Under the pieces are notes generated by a model that worked only from the letters and a program-made list of their open reading frames with translations, was not told where the DNA came from and did no database searches. 64,000 bases of DNA from Clostridia bacterium. Its GTDB lineage: Bacteria; Bacillota; Clostridia; Christensenellales; Aristaeellaceae. The DNA lies in contig JAGBFR010000012.1 in assembly GCA_017936375.1 (NCBI GenBank), positions 1 to 64,000 on the forward strand, in the 5' to 3' direction. Positions 26,421 to 34,421 of the stretch are shown here, piece by piece (the first letter of the stretch is position 1; each line of letters opens with the position of its first letter). The position numbers and the translations under genes are program-made.

Positions 26421-26576
26421 CCGCATTCTCCATTCGTCAGCTCCGCTGACACCTTCCTCCCGGAGGAAGGCCTGAAAAATTGATGTCATGCACATCACCA
26501 TTCTGTCTGCTCATGTATCTCATACGAACAGGCTCCCTCTGGGAGGGAGCTGGCTGCCGAAGGCAGACTGAGGGAG
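26421..26576. repeat. Composite interspersed repeat, copy A
   Basis: A 156-bp element filling most of the 396-bp gap before GH43. It has two outer units of ~50 bp that are imperfect inverted copies of each other. Each holds two hairpins: GTCAGCTCCGCTGAC and CCTTCCTCCCGGAGGAAGG on the left, GGCTCCCTCTGGGAGGGAGC and CTGCCGAAGGCAG on the right. A less conserved ~55-bp middle separates them. It matches copy B (29985-30141) in layout and length. No transposase is encoded. This is a BIME- or MITE-like element. Confidence 0.75.
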
Positions 26577-26732
26577 ACGACAGCCTCATGTTTTTGTATC
26601 CGCAAAAACGTCCTGCGAATCTGACAAAAAGTCATTGCAGGCAAGGCCCGTCTATGCGAAAATAGAATCAGCAAAACACGACGTTTCACCCGATCAAAAC
26701 GCTCAATTACCGCATGAAAAGGAGTTGCCCAT

Positions 26733-28163
26733 ATGGCTTATATGACCGACCATCAGCTCGTCAATCCCTATCTGCCCTCCTGGGAATTCATCCCCGACGG
26801 CGAGCCCTATGTCTTTGGCGACAGGGTGTATGTCTATGGTTCCCACGATCGATTCAACGGCTGGGTCTTCTGCCAGAACGACTATGTCTGCTGGTCCGCG
26901 CCGGTTAACGATCTGTCCCAGTGGCGCTATGAGGGCGTCATCTACCGCAAGGAGCAGGACCCGCGCAATCCCGACGGGCATATGTGCCTCTACGCGCCGG
27001 ACGTCACCGTCGGCCCGGACGGGCGCTATTACCTGTACTATGTGCTTGACAAGATCAGCATTGTCTCCGTCGCCGTGTGTGATACGCCGGCGGGAAAATA
27101 TGAATTCCTCGGCTATGTCCACGACAGGGACGGCGGCCTGCTCGGCGAGCGCCCCGGCGATGAGCCGCAGTTTGACCCCGGCCTTCTGACCGAGGGGGAC
27201 AGAACGTATCTGTACACCGGCTTCTGCGCGGCGGGCGACACGAGCCGCCACGGCCCGATGTGCACCGTCCTCGGCCCGGATATGCTCACCATCGTCGAGG
27301 AGCCGGTCTTCCTCATGCCCAGCCAGCCCTATGCAGCGGGCAGCGGCTATGAAGGACACGAGTTCTTCGAGGCGCCCTCCATGCGCAAGCGCGGGGATAC
27401 GTATTATTTCATCTACTCCTCCATCCCCTCCTGCGAGCTGTGCTACGCTGTCAGCGATAGGCCGAACGGCGGCTTCACCTATGGCGGCGTGATCGTCAGC
27501 AACAACGACGTGGGCATCGATACCTACAAGCCGGCCTCAAAGCCCATGGCCTACGGCGGCAACAACCATGGCAGCATGGTGGAGATTTTAGGCCAGTGGT
27601 ATATCTTCTATCACCGCCAGTCTAACGGCCACAACTTCTCCCGCCAGGGCTGCGTGGAAAAGATATATTTCACCGAGGACGGCGCGATCCCGCAGGCGGA
27701 GATTACGTCCTGCGGCGGCAGGGCTACCCCGCTTAAGGGCCGCGGCGAATACCCGACCTACATCGCCTGCCACCTGACGGCAAAGGAAGAGCGCGCCTAC
27801 GTCGGCTATGATACCGCCTTCATGCCGCCGGAATTCCCGAAGATCACCAAGGAGGGCGGCGACGGCGACGAGACGCTCGGCTTCATCTTCAACATGAAGG
27901 ACGGCGCGACGGCGGGCTTTAAGTACTTTGACTGCCGCGGCGTGAAGGGCGTCTCCATCAAGACCCGCGCCTATGCCAACGGCCATGTCGCCGTGAAGCT
28001 CGCCCACGACGGCGAGGCGCTCTGCCGCATCCCCGTGCGCGGCGCGAACATCTGGACCGAGAGCCGCGCGGATGTTTCGATCCCCGACGGCGTGCATGCG
28101 CTGTACTTCACCTTTGAGGGCACGGGCACGCTGTCCTTCGGCTTCTTCACGCTGGAAGTGTAA
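26733..28163 (+). CDS. Arabinosidase/xylosidase, GH43
   Basis: A 476-residue glycosidase. The five-bladed propeller of GH43 covers residues ~10-320; candidate catalytic residues are Asp22 (FIPDGEPYV), Asp149 (PQFDPGLL) and Glu213 (FFEAPSM). The C-terminal ~110 residues look like a CBM6-type beta-sandwich. No signal peptide, so it should trim imported arabino- or xylo-oligosaccharides. GGAG lies 8 bases before the ATG at 26733. Two downstream genes follow on the same strand with short gaps (47 and 12 bp). Confidence 0.88.
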   Translation: MAYMTDHQLVNPYLPSWEFIPDGEPYVFGDRVYVYGSHDRFNGWVFCQNDYVCWSAPVNDLSQWRYEGVIYRKEQDPRNPDGHMCLYAPDVTVGPDGRYYLYYVLDKISIVSVAVCDTPAGKYEFLGYVHDRDGGLLGERPGDEPQFDPGLLTEGDRTYLYTGFCAAGDTSRHGPMCTVLGPDMLTIVEEPVFLMPSQPYAAGSGYEGHEFFEAPSMRKRGDTYYFIYSSIPSCELCYAVSDRPNGGFTYGGVIVSNNDVGIDTYKPASKPMAYGGNNHGSMVEILGQWYIFYHRQSNGHNFSRQGCVEKIYFTEDGAIPQAEITSCGGRATPLKGRGEYPTYIACHLTAKEERAYVGYDTAFMPPEFPKITKEGGDGDETLGFIFNMKDGATAGFKYFDCRGVKGVSIKTRAYANGHVAVKLAHDGEALCRIPVRGANIWTESRADVSIPDGVHALYFTFEGTGTLSFGFFTLEV

Positions 28164-28210
28164 GCGATCCATAGCATCCAAAAGACATTGACCAATGGAG
28201 GAAAATGCCT

Positions 28211-29104
28211 ATGAATACCCTTGGCACCGTATCATCCGACGCGATCACCCGCGCATACATCGACAGCATCCTCGTCGAGGTGCGCCATCTGGATGCGGTC
28301 ACGCCGTCCACCGAGATGACCGTCTACGGCAAGACCTTTTCCACTCCCGTCGCCACCGCCGCGCTCTCCCATCTGAACGGGCACTACCCCGACGGCATGG
28401 CGCAGATGGCGCTGGGCGCACATCAGGCGAATGCGCTCGTCTTCAGCGGCATGGGCGCCAATGAGGAATTGACCGGCATGACCGCGACCGGCGCGTCCGT
28501 CATCAAGATCATCAAGCCCTACGCCGACAGAGAATTCATCCGCGCGCGGATCCGCCACGCGGAGGCCGCCGGCGCGCTGGCCGTGGGCATCGACATCGAC
28601 CACGCCTTTGACCGCAGGCACGGCTACGACGTCATCGAGGGCATGGAGATGCGCCCGATGACCACCAGGGAAATTGCCGAGCTCGTCAAATATACCTCTC
28701 TGCCCTTTGTCATCAAGGGTGTGCTCAGCCGTCAGGACGCGCGCAAGTGCCTCGACGCCGGCGTGCGCGGCATGGTCGTCTCCCATCACAACGGGCGGCT
28801 GGACTGCGCCGTGCCCCCGCTGATGATCCTTCCCGAGATCGCGCAGGAGACGAAGGGGAAGGTTCCGCTGTTCGTCGACTGCAGCCTGAAGACCGGTCTT
28901 GACGTCTTCAAGGCGCTGGCGCTGGGCGCGACCGCCTGCTCCGTCGGCAGGCCGCTGATGGCGCGCCTGAAGGAGAAGGGCGCGCAGGGCGTGCGCGAGG
29001 GCATTGAGGAGATCACCCGCGACCTCGCCTACACGATGGCGATGACCTGCTCGCCCGATCTTGCGCATATCGACCCGAGCGTCCTGCACGTGGGCGCGCT
29101 GTAA
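28211..29104 (+). CDS. FMN-dependent alpha-hydroxyacid oxidase-like protein
   Basis: A 297-residue TIM-barrel flavoprotein related to lactate/glycolate oxidases. Lys169 (FVIKGVL) and the SHHNGRLD block (His192/193, Arg196) match the catalytic Lys, His and Arg of the family, and DCSLKTGLDVFKALALGA matches the FMN phosphate loop. At 297 residues it is shorter than the usual 350-380, and the N-terminal tyrosine-containing segment is not evident. GGAGG is 9 bases before the ATG at 28211 and only 3 before that at 28205. Its place between GH43 and a sugar isomerase-like gene suggests a role with sugar acids. Confidence 0.78.
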   Translation: MNTLGTVSSDAITRAYIDSILVEVRHLDAVTPSTEMTVYGKTFSTPVATAALSHLNGHYPDGMAQMALGAHQANALVFSGMGANEELTGMTATGASVIKIIKPYADREFIRARIRHAEAAGALAVGIDIDHAFDRRHGYDVIEGMEMRPMTTREIAELVKYTSLPFVIKGVLSRQDARKCLDAGVRGMVVSHHNGRLDCAVPPLMILPEIAQETKGKVPLFVDCSLKTGLDVFKALALGATACSVGRPLMARLKEKGAQGVREGIEEITRDLAYTMAMTCSPDLAHIDPSVLHVGAL

Positions 29105-29116
29105 GGAGGGCTGGCC

Positions 29117-29947
29117 ATGAGAATCGGCGGATCCGTCATGAAACCATACAACAGCCCGAAGGAATGGCTCGGCCATGTGCGCGAGCTGGGCTATGGGGCG
29201 GTCATCTTCCCCGTGGACAGCAGCGCAGACCATGCAGCCCGGCAGGACTACCTGCGCTGCGCGCAGGACAATGATCTCGTCATCGGCGAGGTCGGCGTCT
29301 GGCGCAACTGCATGTCCCGCAATCCCGAGGAGAAGGAACAGCACATTCAGTACGCCATCCGTCAGCTCGAGCTGGCGGAGGAGGTCGGCGCGCGCTGCTG
29401 CGTGAATATCGCGGGCGCGTGGTCTCCCCTCTGGGACGGCTACGACCCCGGGCACGGAACAAAGGCCTTCTACGACGAGGTCGTGGAGACGACGCAGCGC
29501 ATCATCGACGCCGTGCAGCCGAAGAACACCTGCTTCTCTCTGGAGCCGATGCCGTGGATGTGCCCGGAATCGCCGCAGGAATACCTGCAGCTGATGCGCG
29601 ATGTGGACCGCGAGGCCTTCAAGGTGCATCTGGACTTTGCCAACATGATCAGCAGCCTTGAGCGCTACCGCAATGCCTCCGCGTTCATCACCGAGTGCTT
29701 CTCCCTGCTCGGCCCGCACATCCGCAGCATCCACGCCAAGGATCTGCTCATCGACGACCATGTCCTCCCGCTGTGCATCCGCGAGGTGCCGCCGGGAGAG
29801 GGCAGCATCGATCTTATGCTGGCGCTGCGCCTCGCCGCGCAGCTGGAGGGCGACGTGCCGGTCTTCGTCGAGCACCTTGACAGCCATGAGCAGTATCTCG
29901 CCGCGGCAAAATATATGCGAGGGCTGGCGGCTGAATTGAATTTGTAA
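29117..29947 (+). CDS. Sugar phosphate isomerase/epimerase-like TIM barrel
   Basis: A 276-residue protein of the AP endonuclease 2/xylose isomerase-like TIM-barrel family. Expected metal ligands are visible: Glu in FSLEPMPW, His and Asp in VHLDFAN, His in SIHAKD and Glu in VFVEHLD. Members isomerise or epimerise keto sugars and inositol derivatives. AAGGAGG precedes the ATG and the gap to the oxidase is 12 bp, so the three genes from GH43 onward form one operon. The substrate is unknown. Confidence 0.82.
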   Translation: MRIGGSVMKPYNSPKEWLGHVRELGYGAVIFPVDSSADHAARQDYLRCAQDNDLVIGEVGVWRNCMSRNPEEKEQHIQYAIRQLELAEEVGARCCVNIAGAWSPLWDGYDPGHGTKAFYDEVVETTQRIIDAVQPKNTCFSLEPMPWMCPESPQEYLQLMRDVDREAFKVHLDFANMISSLERYRNASAFITECFSLLGPHIRSIHAKDLLIDDHVLPLCIREVPPGEGSIDLMLALRLAAQLEGDVPVFVEHLDSHEQYLAAAKYMRGLAAELNL

Positions 29948-29984
29948 TCACAAGACCAAACTTATCACACATTCAAATCAAGCG

Positions 29985-30141
29985 CCCGCATTCTCCATCC
30001 GTCAGCTTCGCTGACACCTTCCTCCCGGAGGAAGGCAAAACAAATCCATATTCTTCAGATCAGCATGCTGATTTGCTCATGTTATTCAACATAATGGCTC
30101 CCTCCGGGAGGGAGCTGGCTGCCGAAGGCAGTCTGAGGGAG
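29985..30141. repeat. Composite interspersed repeat, copy B
   Basis: A 157-bp element in the 290-bp gap between convergent genes. The left unit (29985-30036) and right unit (30096-30141) match copy A nearly base for base, including the paired hairpins GTCAGCTTCGCTGAC, CTTCCTCCCGGAGGAAG, GGCTCCCTCCGGGAGGGAGC and CTGCCGAAGGCAG. The middle shares TGCTCATGT with copy A but has otherwise drifted. Nothing else is seen in this gap apart from the terminator at 30191. Confidence 0.75.
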
Positions 30142-30190
30142 ATCTCGGGCAGATAAGCTGCAGAAATGAAAAAAATGGAACCTAAACAAA

Positions 30191-30220
30191 AATCAGCCTC
30201 CGGACATCCGGGGGCTGATT
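30191..30220 (-). terminator. Terminator of the ior operon
   Basis: AATCAGCCCCCGGA-type stem and its complement, followed by a T5 tract on the minus strand, 17 bases after the ACT protein stop codon. Confidence 0.75.
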
Positions 30221-30237
30221 CTTATTTGCCTGAAAGC

Positions 30238-30666
30238 TTACTTGATGCCGAGCTCCTCATTGCCGGCCAGCGCAACGCCGTGCGCGGTGACGAGTGCCTT
30301 GAACTTTTCCTCGTCCGCGGTGCGGAAGACCATGTAGGCCTTGCCGTCCCTGTGGGTGAAGAGGGAATACATGTACTCGATGTCCATATTGCCCTCGGCG
30401 AGCGCCTCAAGTACCGGGGAGAGGCCGCCGGCCTGATCCGGCACCTCAACGACGGTCACCGGGGTCTTGGAGAGGATGAATCCATTCTCCAGCAGCACGT
30501 TGGTCGCCTTGTCCGCGTCGTCCACGATCACGCGCAGCACGCCGTAATCGCTGGTCTCGGCGATGGAGATGGCGCGCATATCCACGCTATGATCCGCGAG
30601 CACGCGGGTCACCTGCGCCAGCTGGCCGGCGCGGTTCTCCAGGAAGATCGAAATCTGATGAATCAT
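30238..30666 (-). CDS. Tandem ACT-domain protein
   Basis: A 142-residue protein made of two ACT domains (starting MIHQISIFLENRAGQLAQV and again near residue 70 with TVVEVPDQAGGLSPVL). ACT domains bind amino acids as allosteric effectors. This small form is often encoded beside PaaK-like CoA ligases and indolepyruvate oxidoreductases, where it may sense an aromatic or branched amino acid. AAGGAGG precedes the start; the gap to the ligase gene is 12 bp. It is the last gene of the operon. Confidence 0.88.
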   Translation of the reverse strand: MIHQISIFLENRAGQLAQVTRVLADHSVDMRAISIAETSDYGVLRVIVDDADKATNVLLENGFILSKTPVTVVEVPDQAGGLSPVLEALAEGNMDIEYMYSLFTHRDGKAYMVFRTADEEKFKALVTAHGVALAGNEELGIK

Positions 30667-30678
30667 GCCTCTGCCTCC

Positions 30679-31977
30679 TTAAATCTTGCGCTTGTCGATG
30701 ATGCGGACGGCCTTGCCCTCGGAGCGGGTGATGCTCTTCGGAGAGACGATGCGGACCTTCGCATAGATGCCCAGCATGGTCTTGAGGGCAGCCACGAGCT
30801 TCTTCTCCTCATCGTGGATGTCGGCGAGGGAGTCGGAGAACTTCTCCGGCGACATCTCGACCATGACCTCGAGGGTATCGGAGTGATTGACGCGGTCGAC
30901 GATGATCTGATAGTTGGCCGGATAGCCCTGCTCGAGCAGGACGGTCTCAATCTGGGACGGGAAGACGTTGACGCCCTTGATGATGAGCATATCGTCGCTG
31001 CGGCCCATCGGCTTGGACATCTTCACATGCGTGCGGCCGCAGGAGCAGGGCTTGCGGGTGAGCACGCAGATATCGCGGGTGCGATAGCGCAGCAGCGGGA
31101 AGGCTTCCTTCGTCAGAGACGTGAAGACCAGCTCGCCCTTGCTGCCCTCGGGCAGGACCTCTCCCGTCTCCGGGTCGATGATCTCGGCGAGGAAGTGGTC
31201 CTCGTTGATATGCATGCCGGTCTGCTCGCTGCACTCATAGGCCACGCCGGGGCCGGAGGTCTCGGTCAGGCCGTAGATATCATACGCCTTAATGCCCAGA
31301 GAATTCTGGATATCGCGGCGCATCTCCTCGCTCCATGCCTCCGCGCCGAAGATGCCGGCCTTGAGCTTGATCTTATCGCGCAGGCCCGCCTCGGCGATGG
31401 ACTCGCCCAGGTATGCGGCATAGGACGGCGTGCAGCAGAGGATGGTCGTCTCAAGATCGGTCATGAACTGCAGCTGACGCTCAGTATTGCCGGAGGACAT
31501 CGGCAGGGTCAGGCAGCCCACCTTGTGGGAGCCGCCGTTGAGGCCGGGGCCGCCGGTAAAGAGACCATAGCCATAGGCAACCTGAACGACGTCCTCCTTC
31601 GTGCCGCCGGCGGCGACGATCGCGCGGGCGCAGCAGTCCTCCCAGAGATCGACGTCATGCTGGGTGTAGAAGGCGACGACGCGGCGGCCGGTGGTGCCGG
31701 AGGTCGACTGGATACGGACGCACTCGCTCAGCGGCATGCCCAGCAGACCGTAGGGATAGGCGTCGCGCAGGTCCGCCTTGGTCAGGAAGGGGAGCTTGTG
31801 CAGATCGGCGATGGACTTGATGTCCTCCGGGGTCACGCCCTTCTCTTCCATTTTGGCGCGGTAGTAGGGAACATTGTCCCATACGTGCTTGACCTGCTTG
31901 ACCAGGCGCTCATTCTGCCAGGCCAGAATCTGCTCACGGGAAGCAGTTTCTATTTCAGGCTGATAGTAATTCGGCAT
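30679..31977 (-). CDS. paaK: Phenylacetate-CoA ligase-like enzyme
   Basis: A 432-residue AMP-forming CoA ligase of the PaaK type. The ATP-binding loop is STSGTTGRR; GLTETSGPG, RYRTRDI and the cysteine pair in KPCSCGRTH follow; the C-terminal region ends with GKAVRIIDKR in place of the usual lysine motif region. Beside IOR it may run in reverse, turning aryl-acetyl-CoA to arylacetate with ATP formation, as proposed for archaeal ADP/AMP systems, or activate arylacetates. AAGGAGG lies before the ATG. Symbol given for family similarity only. Confidence 0.88.
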   Translation of the reverse strand: MPNYYQPEIETASREQILAWQNERLVKQVKHVWDNVPYYRAKMEEKGVTPEDIKSIADLHKLPFLTKADLRDAYPYGLLGMPLSECVRIQSTSGTTGRRVVAFYTQHDVDLWEDCCARAIVAAGGTKEDVVQVAYGYGLFTGGPGLNGGSHKVGCLTLPMSSGNTERQLQFMTDLETTILCCTPSYAAYLGESIAEAGLRDKIKLKAGIFGAEAWSEEMRRDIQNSLGIKAYDIYGLTETSGPGVAYECSEQTGMHINEDHFLAEIIDPETGEVLPEGSKGELVFTSLTKEAFPLLRYRTRDICVLTRKPCSCGRTHVKMSKPMGRSDDMLIIKGVNVFPSQIETVLLEQGYPANYQIIVDRVNHSDTLEVMVEMSPEKFSDSLADIHDEEKKLVAALKTMLGIYAKVRIVSPKSITRSEGKAVRIIDKRKI

Positions 31978-32005
31978 GGTGATCTCCTCCTTGTGTATGT
32001 GATGT

Positions 32006-32578
32006 TCAGGCTTCTCTTCCGAGTATAAACGCCTTCTTATTCAGCTCGAGGAACTTGGCCGGGACGGACTGCTCGATCGCCTCCATCCACTCCTCCAGCG
32101 TAAAGTCGAAATAGCGGGAAAGGTGGCCCATCAGCACGATGTTGACCGCCTTGGACGAGCCGGCGGCCTCCGCCTTTTCAAGCGCGTTGAATTCATCGAC
32201 CGTCACGCCCTTGTCACGCATCTTCGCCACGAGCTCCTGCGGATAGGCAGCCGCGCCGGTGATGACGGGCATGGGGTTGATCTGCTGGGTATTGGTGACG
32301 ATCCTGCCGCCCTCGCGCAGGTACTCCGTCCAGCGGGCGGCCTCCAGCAGCTCAAAGGAGACGATGAAATCCGCCTCGCCCTTGTCGATGACGGGGGAAT
32401 AGACCTTCTCGCCGTAGCGCACATAGGTCACGACGCTGCCGCCGCGCTGGCTCATGCCGTGCACCTCAGAGACCTTGACGTCATAGCCCTTGGTGATCAG
32501 CAGACGGCCCAGCAGCTTGGAGGCGAGCAGGCTGCCCTGACCGCCGACGCCGACGATCATGATGTTCTTCGTGTTCAT
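32006..32578 (-). CDS. iorB: Indolepyruvate ferredoxin oxidoreductase, beta subunit
   Basis: A 190-residue subunit of the gamma-type pyruvate ferredoxin oxidoreductase fold. IMIVGVGGQGSLLASKLLG at the N-terminus is the hallmark of this subunit, followed by EVHGMSQRGGSVVTYVR. With IorA it oxidatively decarboxylates aryl-pyruvates to aryl-acetyl-CoA, reducing ferredoxin. Its start follows the iorA stop by 2 bases, so the subunits are translationally coupled. GGAGG precedes the ATG. Confidence 0.93.
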   Translation of the reverse strand: MNTKNIMIVGVGGQGSLLASKLLGRLLITKGYDVKVSEVHGMSQRGGSVVTYVRYGEKVYSPVIDKGEADFIVSFELLEAARWTEYLREGGRIVTNTQQINPMPVITGAAAYPQELVAKMRDKGVTVDEFNALEKAEAAGSSKAVNIVLMGHLSRYFDFTLEEWMEAIEQSVPAKFLELNKKAFILGREA

Positions 32579-32580
32579 GC

Positions 32581-34323
32581 TCAGTCCTCCTTGCCTTCGT
32601 GCAGTGCGTCAAAGCGGCACAGCTGGGTGCAGACGCCGCAGCCGGTGCACAGCGTGTTGTCGATGCAGGCCTTTCCGTCCTTCATGAAGATGGCCGGACA
32701 GCCAACCTTCATGCACAGGCGGCAGGAGCGGCACTTGTCGCTTTCCACCACGACGGGCTTCTTGTGCTTCACATACTTGAGCAGCGCGCACGGACGGCGG
32801 CTGATGATGACGGAGGTCTCCGGCGCAGCGAGCTCCTCTTTGATCGCGTCCTCGGTCTCCTTGAGGTTGTACGGATCGACCACGCGAACGCGCTTGACGC
32901 CGACGGCGCGGCAGAGCGTCTCCAGATCGATCTTCGCGCAGGGATCGCCCTTGAGGTTATAGCCCGTGGTCGGGTTCTGCTGGTGGCCGGTCATGCCGGT
33001 GATGGAGTTATCCACGATGATGATCGTGGAGGCGGACTCATTGTAGACCGCGTTGATCAGGCCGGTCACGCCGGAATGCATGAACGTGGAATCGCCGATG
33101 ACCGCGACGGTGCGGTTATCCGCCGCGCCGCCCTGCGCCTTGGTGAAGCCATGGATGCCGGAGACGGACGCGCCCATGCAGATCGTGGTATCCAGCGCGC
33201 CCAGCGGCGGCACGGCGCCCAGCGTGTAGCAGCCGATATCGCCCAGCGCAGTGATCTTGTTCTTTGCCAGCGTGTAGAACAGGCCGCGGTGCGGGCAGCC
33301 GGCGCACATGACCGGCGGGCGGGCCGGGATGGCCGCGTCGACCGCGCCCTCGCCCTGCGGGACGGGCATGCCCAGCTTCTCGGCGACGAGATTCTGGCTG
33401 AATTCACCGATGCAGGGGAAGAGGGACTTGCCTGTGACCTTCAGGCCCAGGCTCAGGCAGTGCGCCTCGATGAAGCTGTCCAGCTCCTCGACGACGACGA
33501 GCTCGTCGACCGACGCGGCAAAATCGATGATCTTCTTTTCCGGCATCGGCCAGATCATGCCCAGCTTGAGCACGGGATACTTGTCCCCGCAGACCTCCTT
33601 GACGTACTGATAGGAGGTGGAGGAGGTGATGATGCCGCGGGAGTGATCGCTGCCCGCCTCGATGCGGTTGATCTCCGCCGTCTCCGCCCACTGCACGAGC
33701 GCGCGGGTGCGCTCCTCGACGACGGGATGGCGCTTGCGCGCGTTGCCCGGCATCATGATGTACTTGCCGGGGTTCTTTTCGTAGGTCTTCTGCACCTCCA
33801 CGCGCTCGCCGGTCTCCACGAGGCTCTGGCTGTGCGCGATGCGGGTGCACATCTTCATGATGAACGGCGTATCAAACTGCTCGGAGAGCTCGTAGGCCAG
33901 CTTCGTGAAGGCAAGCGCCTCGGCGGAGTCGGACGGCTCGAGCATCGGGATCTTCGACGCGCGGGCGTAGTGGCGGGAATCCTGCTCATTCTGAGAGGAA
34001 TGCATGCCGGCGTCGTCCGCAACGGCGATGATCATGCCCGCGTTCACGCCGGTATAGCCGATGGTAAAGAGCGGATCGGCCGCAACGTTGAGGCCGACAT
34101 GCTTCATACCGCAGAAGCTGCGCCTGCCCGCGAGGCACGCGCCAAACGCCGCTTCCATCGCGACCTTCTCATTGGGCGCCCATTCGGCGATGATTTCCTG
34201 ATATTTAGCCACAGTCTCAGTGATCTCCGTGGACGGAGTGCCGGGATAGCTGGAGACATACGCGCAGCCGGCTTCGTACAGTCCCCGGGCAACGGCGGCG
34301 TTGCCCAGCATAAGCTGCTTCAT
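32581..34323 (-). CDS. iorA: Indolepyruvate ferredoxin oxidoreductase, alpha subunit
   Basis: A 580-residue TPP enzyme. MLGNAAVARGLYEAG and SYPGTPSTEI open the protein; GDIGCYTLG and IGDSTFMHSG with VDNSITGMTG are the TPP-binding region. The C-terminus has two [4Fe-4S] motifs, CRSCRLCMKVGCP and CTGCGVCTQLC, which carry electrons to ferredoxin. Substrates are transamination products of Trp, Phe and Tyr. The ATG at 34323 has AAAGGAGG 7 bases upstream; the frame is open beyond it but without a site. Confidence 0.95.
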   Translation of the reverse strand: MKQLMLGNAAVARGLYEAGCAYVSSYPGTPSTEITETVAKYQEIIAEWAPNEKVAMEAAFGACLAGRRSFCGMKHVGLNVAADPLFTIGYTGVNAGMIIAVADDAGMHSSQNEQDSRHYARASKIPMLEPSDSAEALAFTKLAYELSEQFDTPFIMKMCTRIAHSQSLVETGERVEVQKTYEKNPGKYIMMPGNARKRHPVVEERTRALVQWAETAEINRIEAGSDHSRGIITSSTSYQYVKEVCGDKYPVLKLGMIWPMPEKKIIDFAASVDELVVVEELDSFIEAHCLSLGLKVTGKSLFPCIGEFSQNLVAEKLGMPVPQGEGAVDAAIPARPPVMCAGCPHRGLFYTLAKNKITALGDIGCYTLGAVPPLGALDTTICMGASVSGIHGFTKAQGGAADNRTVAVIGDSTFMHSGVTGLINAVYNESASTIIIVDNSITGMTGHQQNPTTGYNLKGDPCAKIDLETLCRAVGVKRVRVVDPYNLKETEDAIKEELAAPETSVIISRRPCALLKYVKHKKPVVVESDKCRSCRLCMKVGCPAIFMKDGKACIDNTLCTGCGVCTQLCRFDALHEGKED

Positions 34324-34374
34324 GGAGGTTCCTCCTTTGGTAAATTGACCTTCAAAAGGCCCATAATCCGCGCA

Positions 34375-34399
34375 GCCGGCTGTGCAGAGCACAGCCGGC
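34375..34399. other. Perfect hairpin between symporter and iorA
   Basis: GCCGGCTGTGC and GCACAGCCGGC arms with a 3-base loop lie in the 98-bp space between the symporter stop and the iorA start. No T-tract follows on the minus strand. It could stabilise or process the operon mRNA so that symporter and oxidoreductase are made at different levels; that is inference. Confidence 0.45.
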
Positions 34400-34421
34400 A
34401 GAATCGCACAAATATTCAATA

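Noticed and set aside
26421-30141. CRISPR array
   Set aside because: The repeats are 3.5 kb apart, palindromic and not separated by regular spacers; no cas gene is present.
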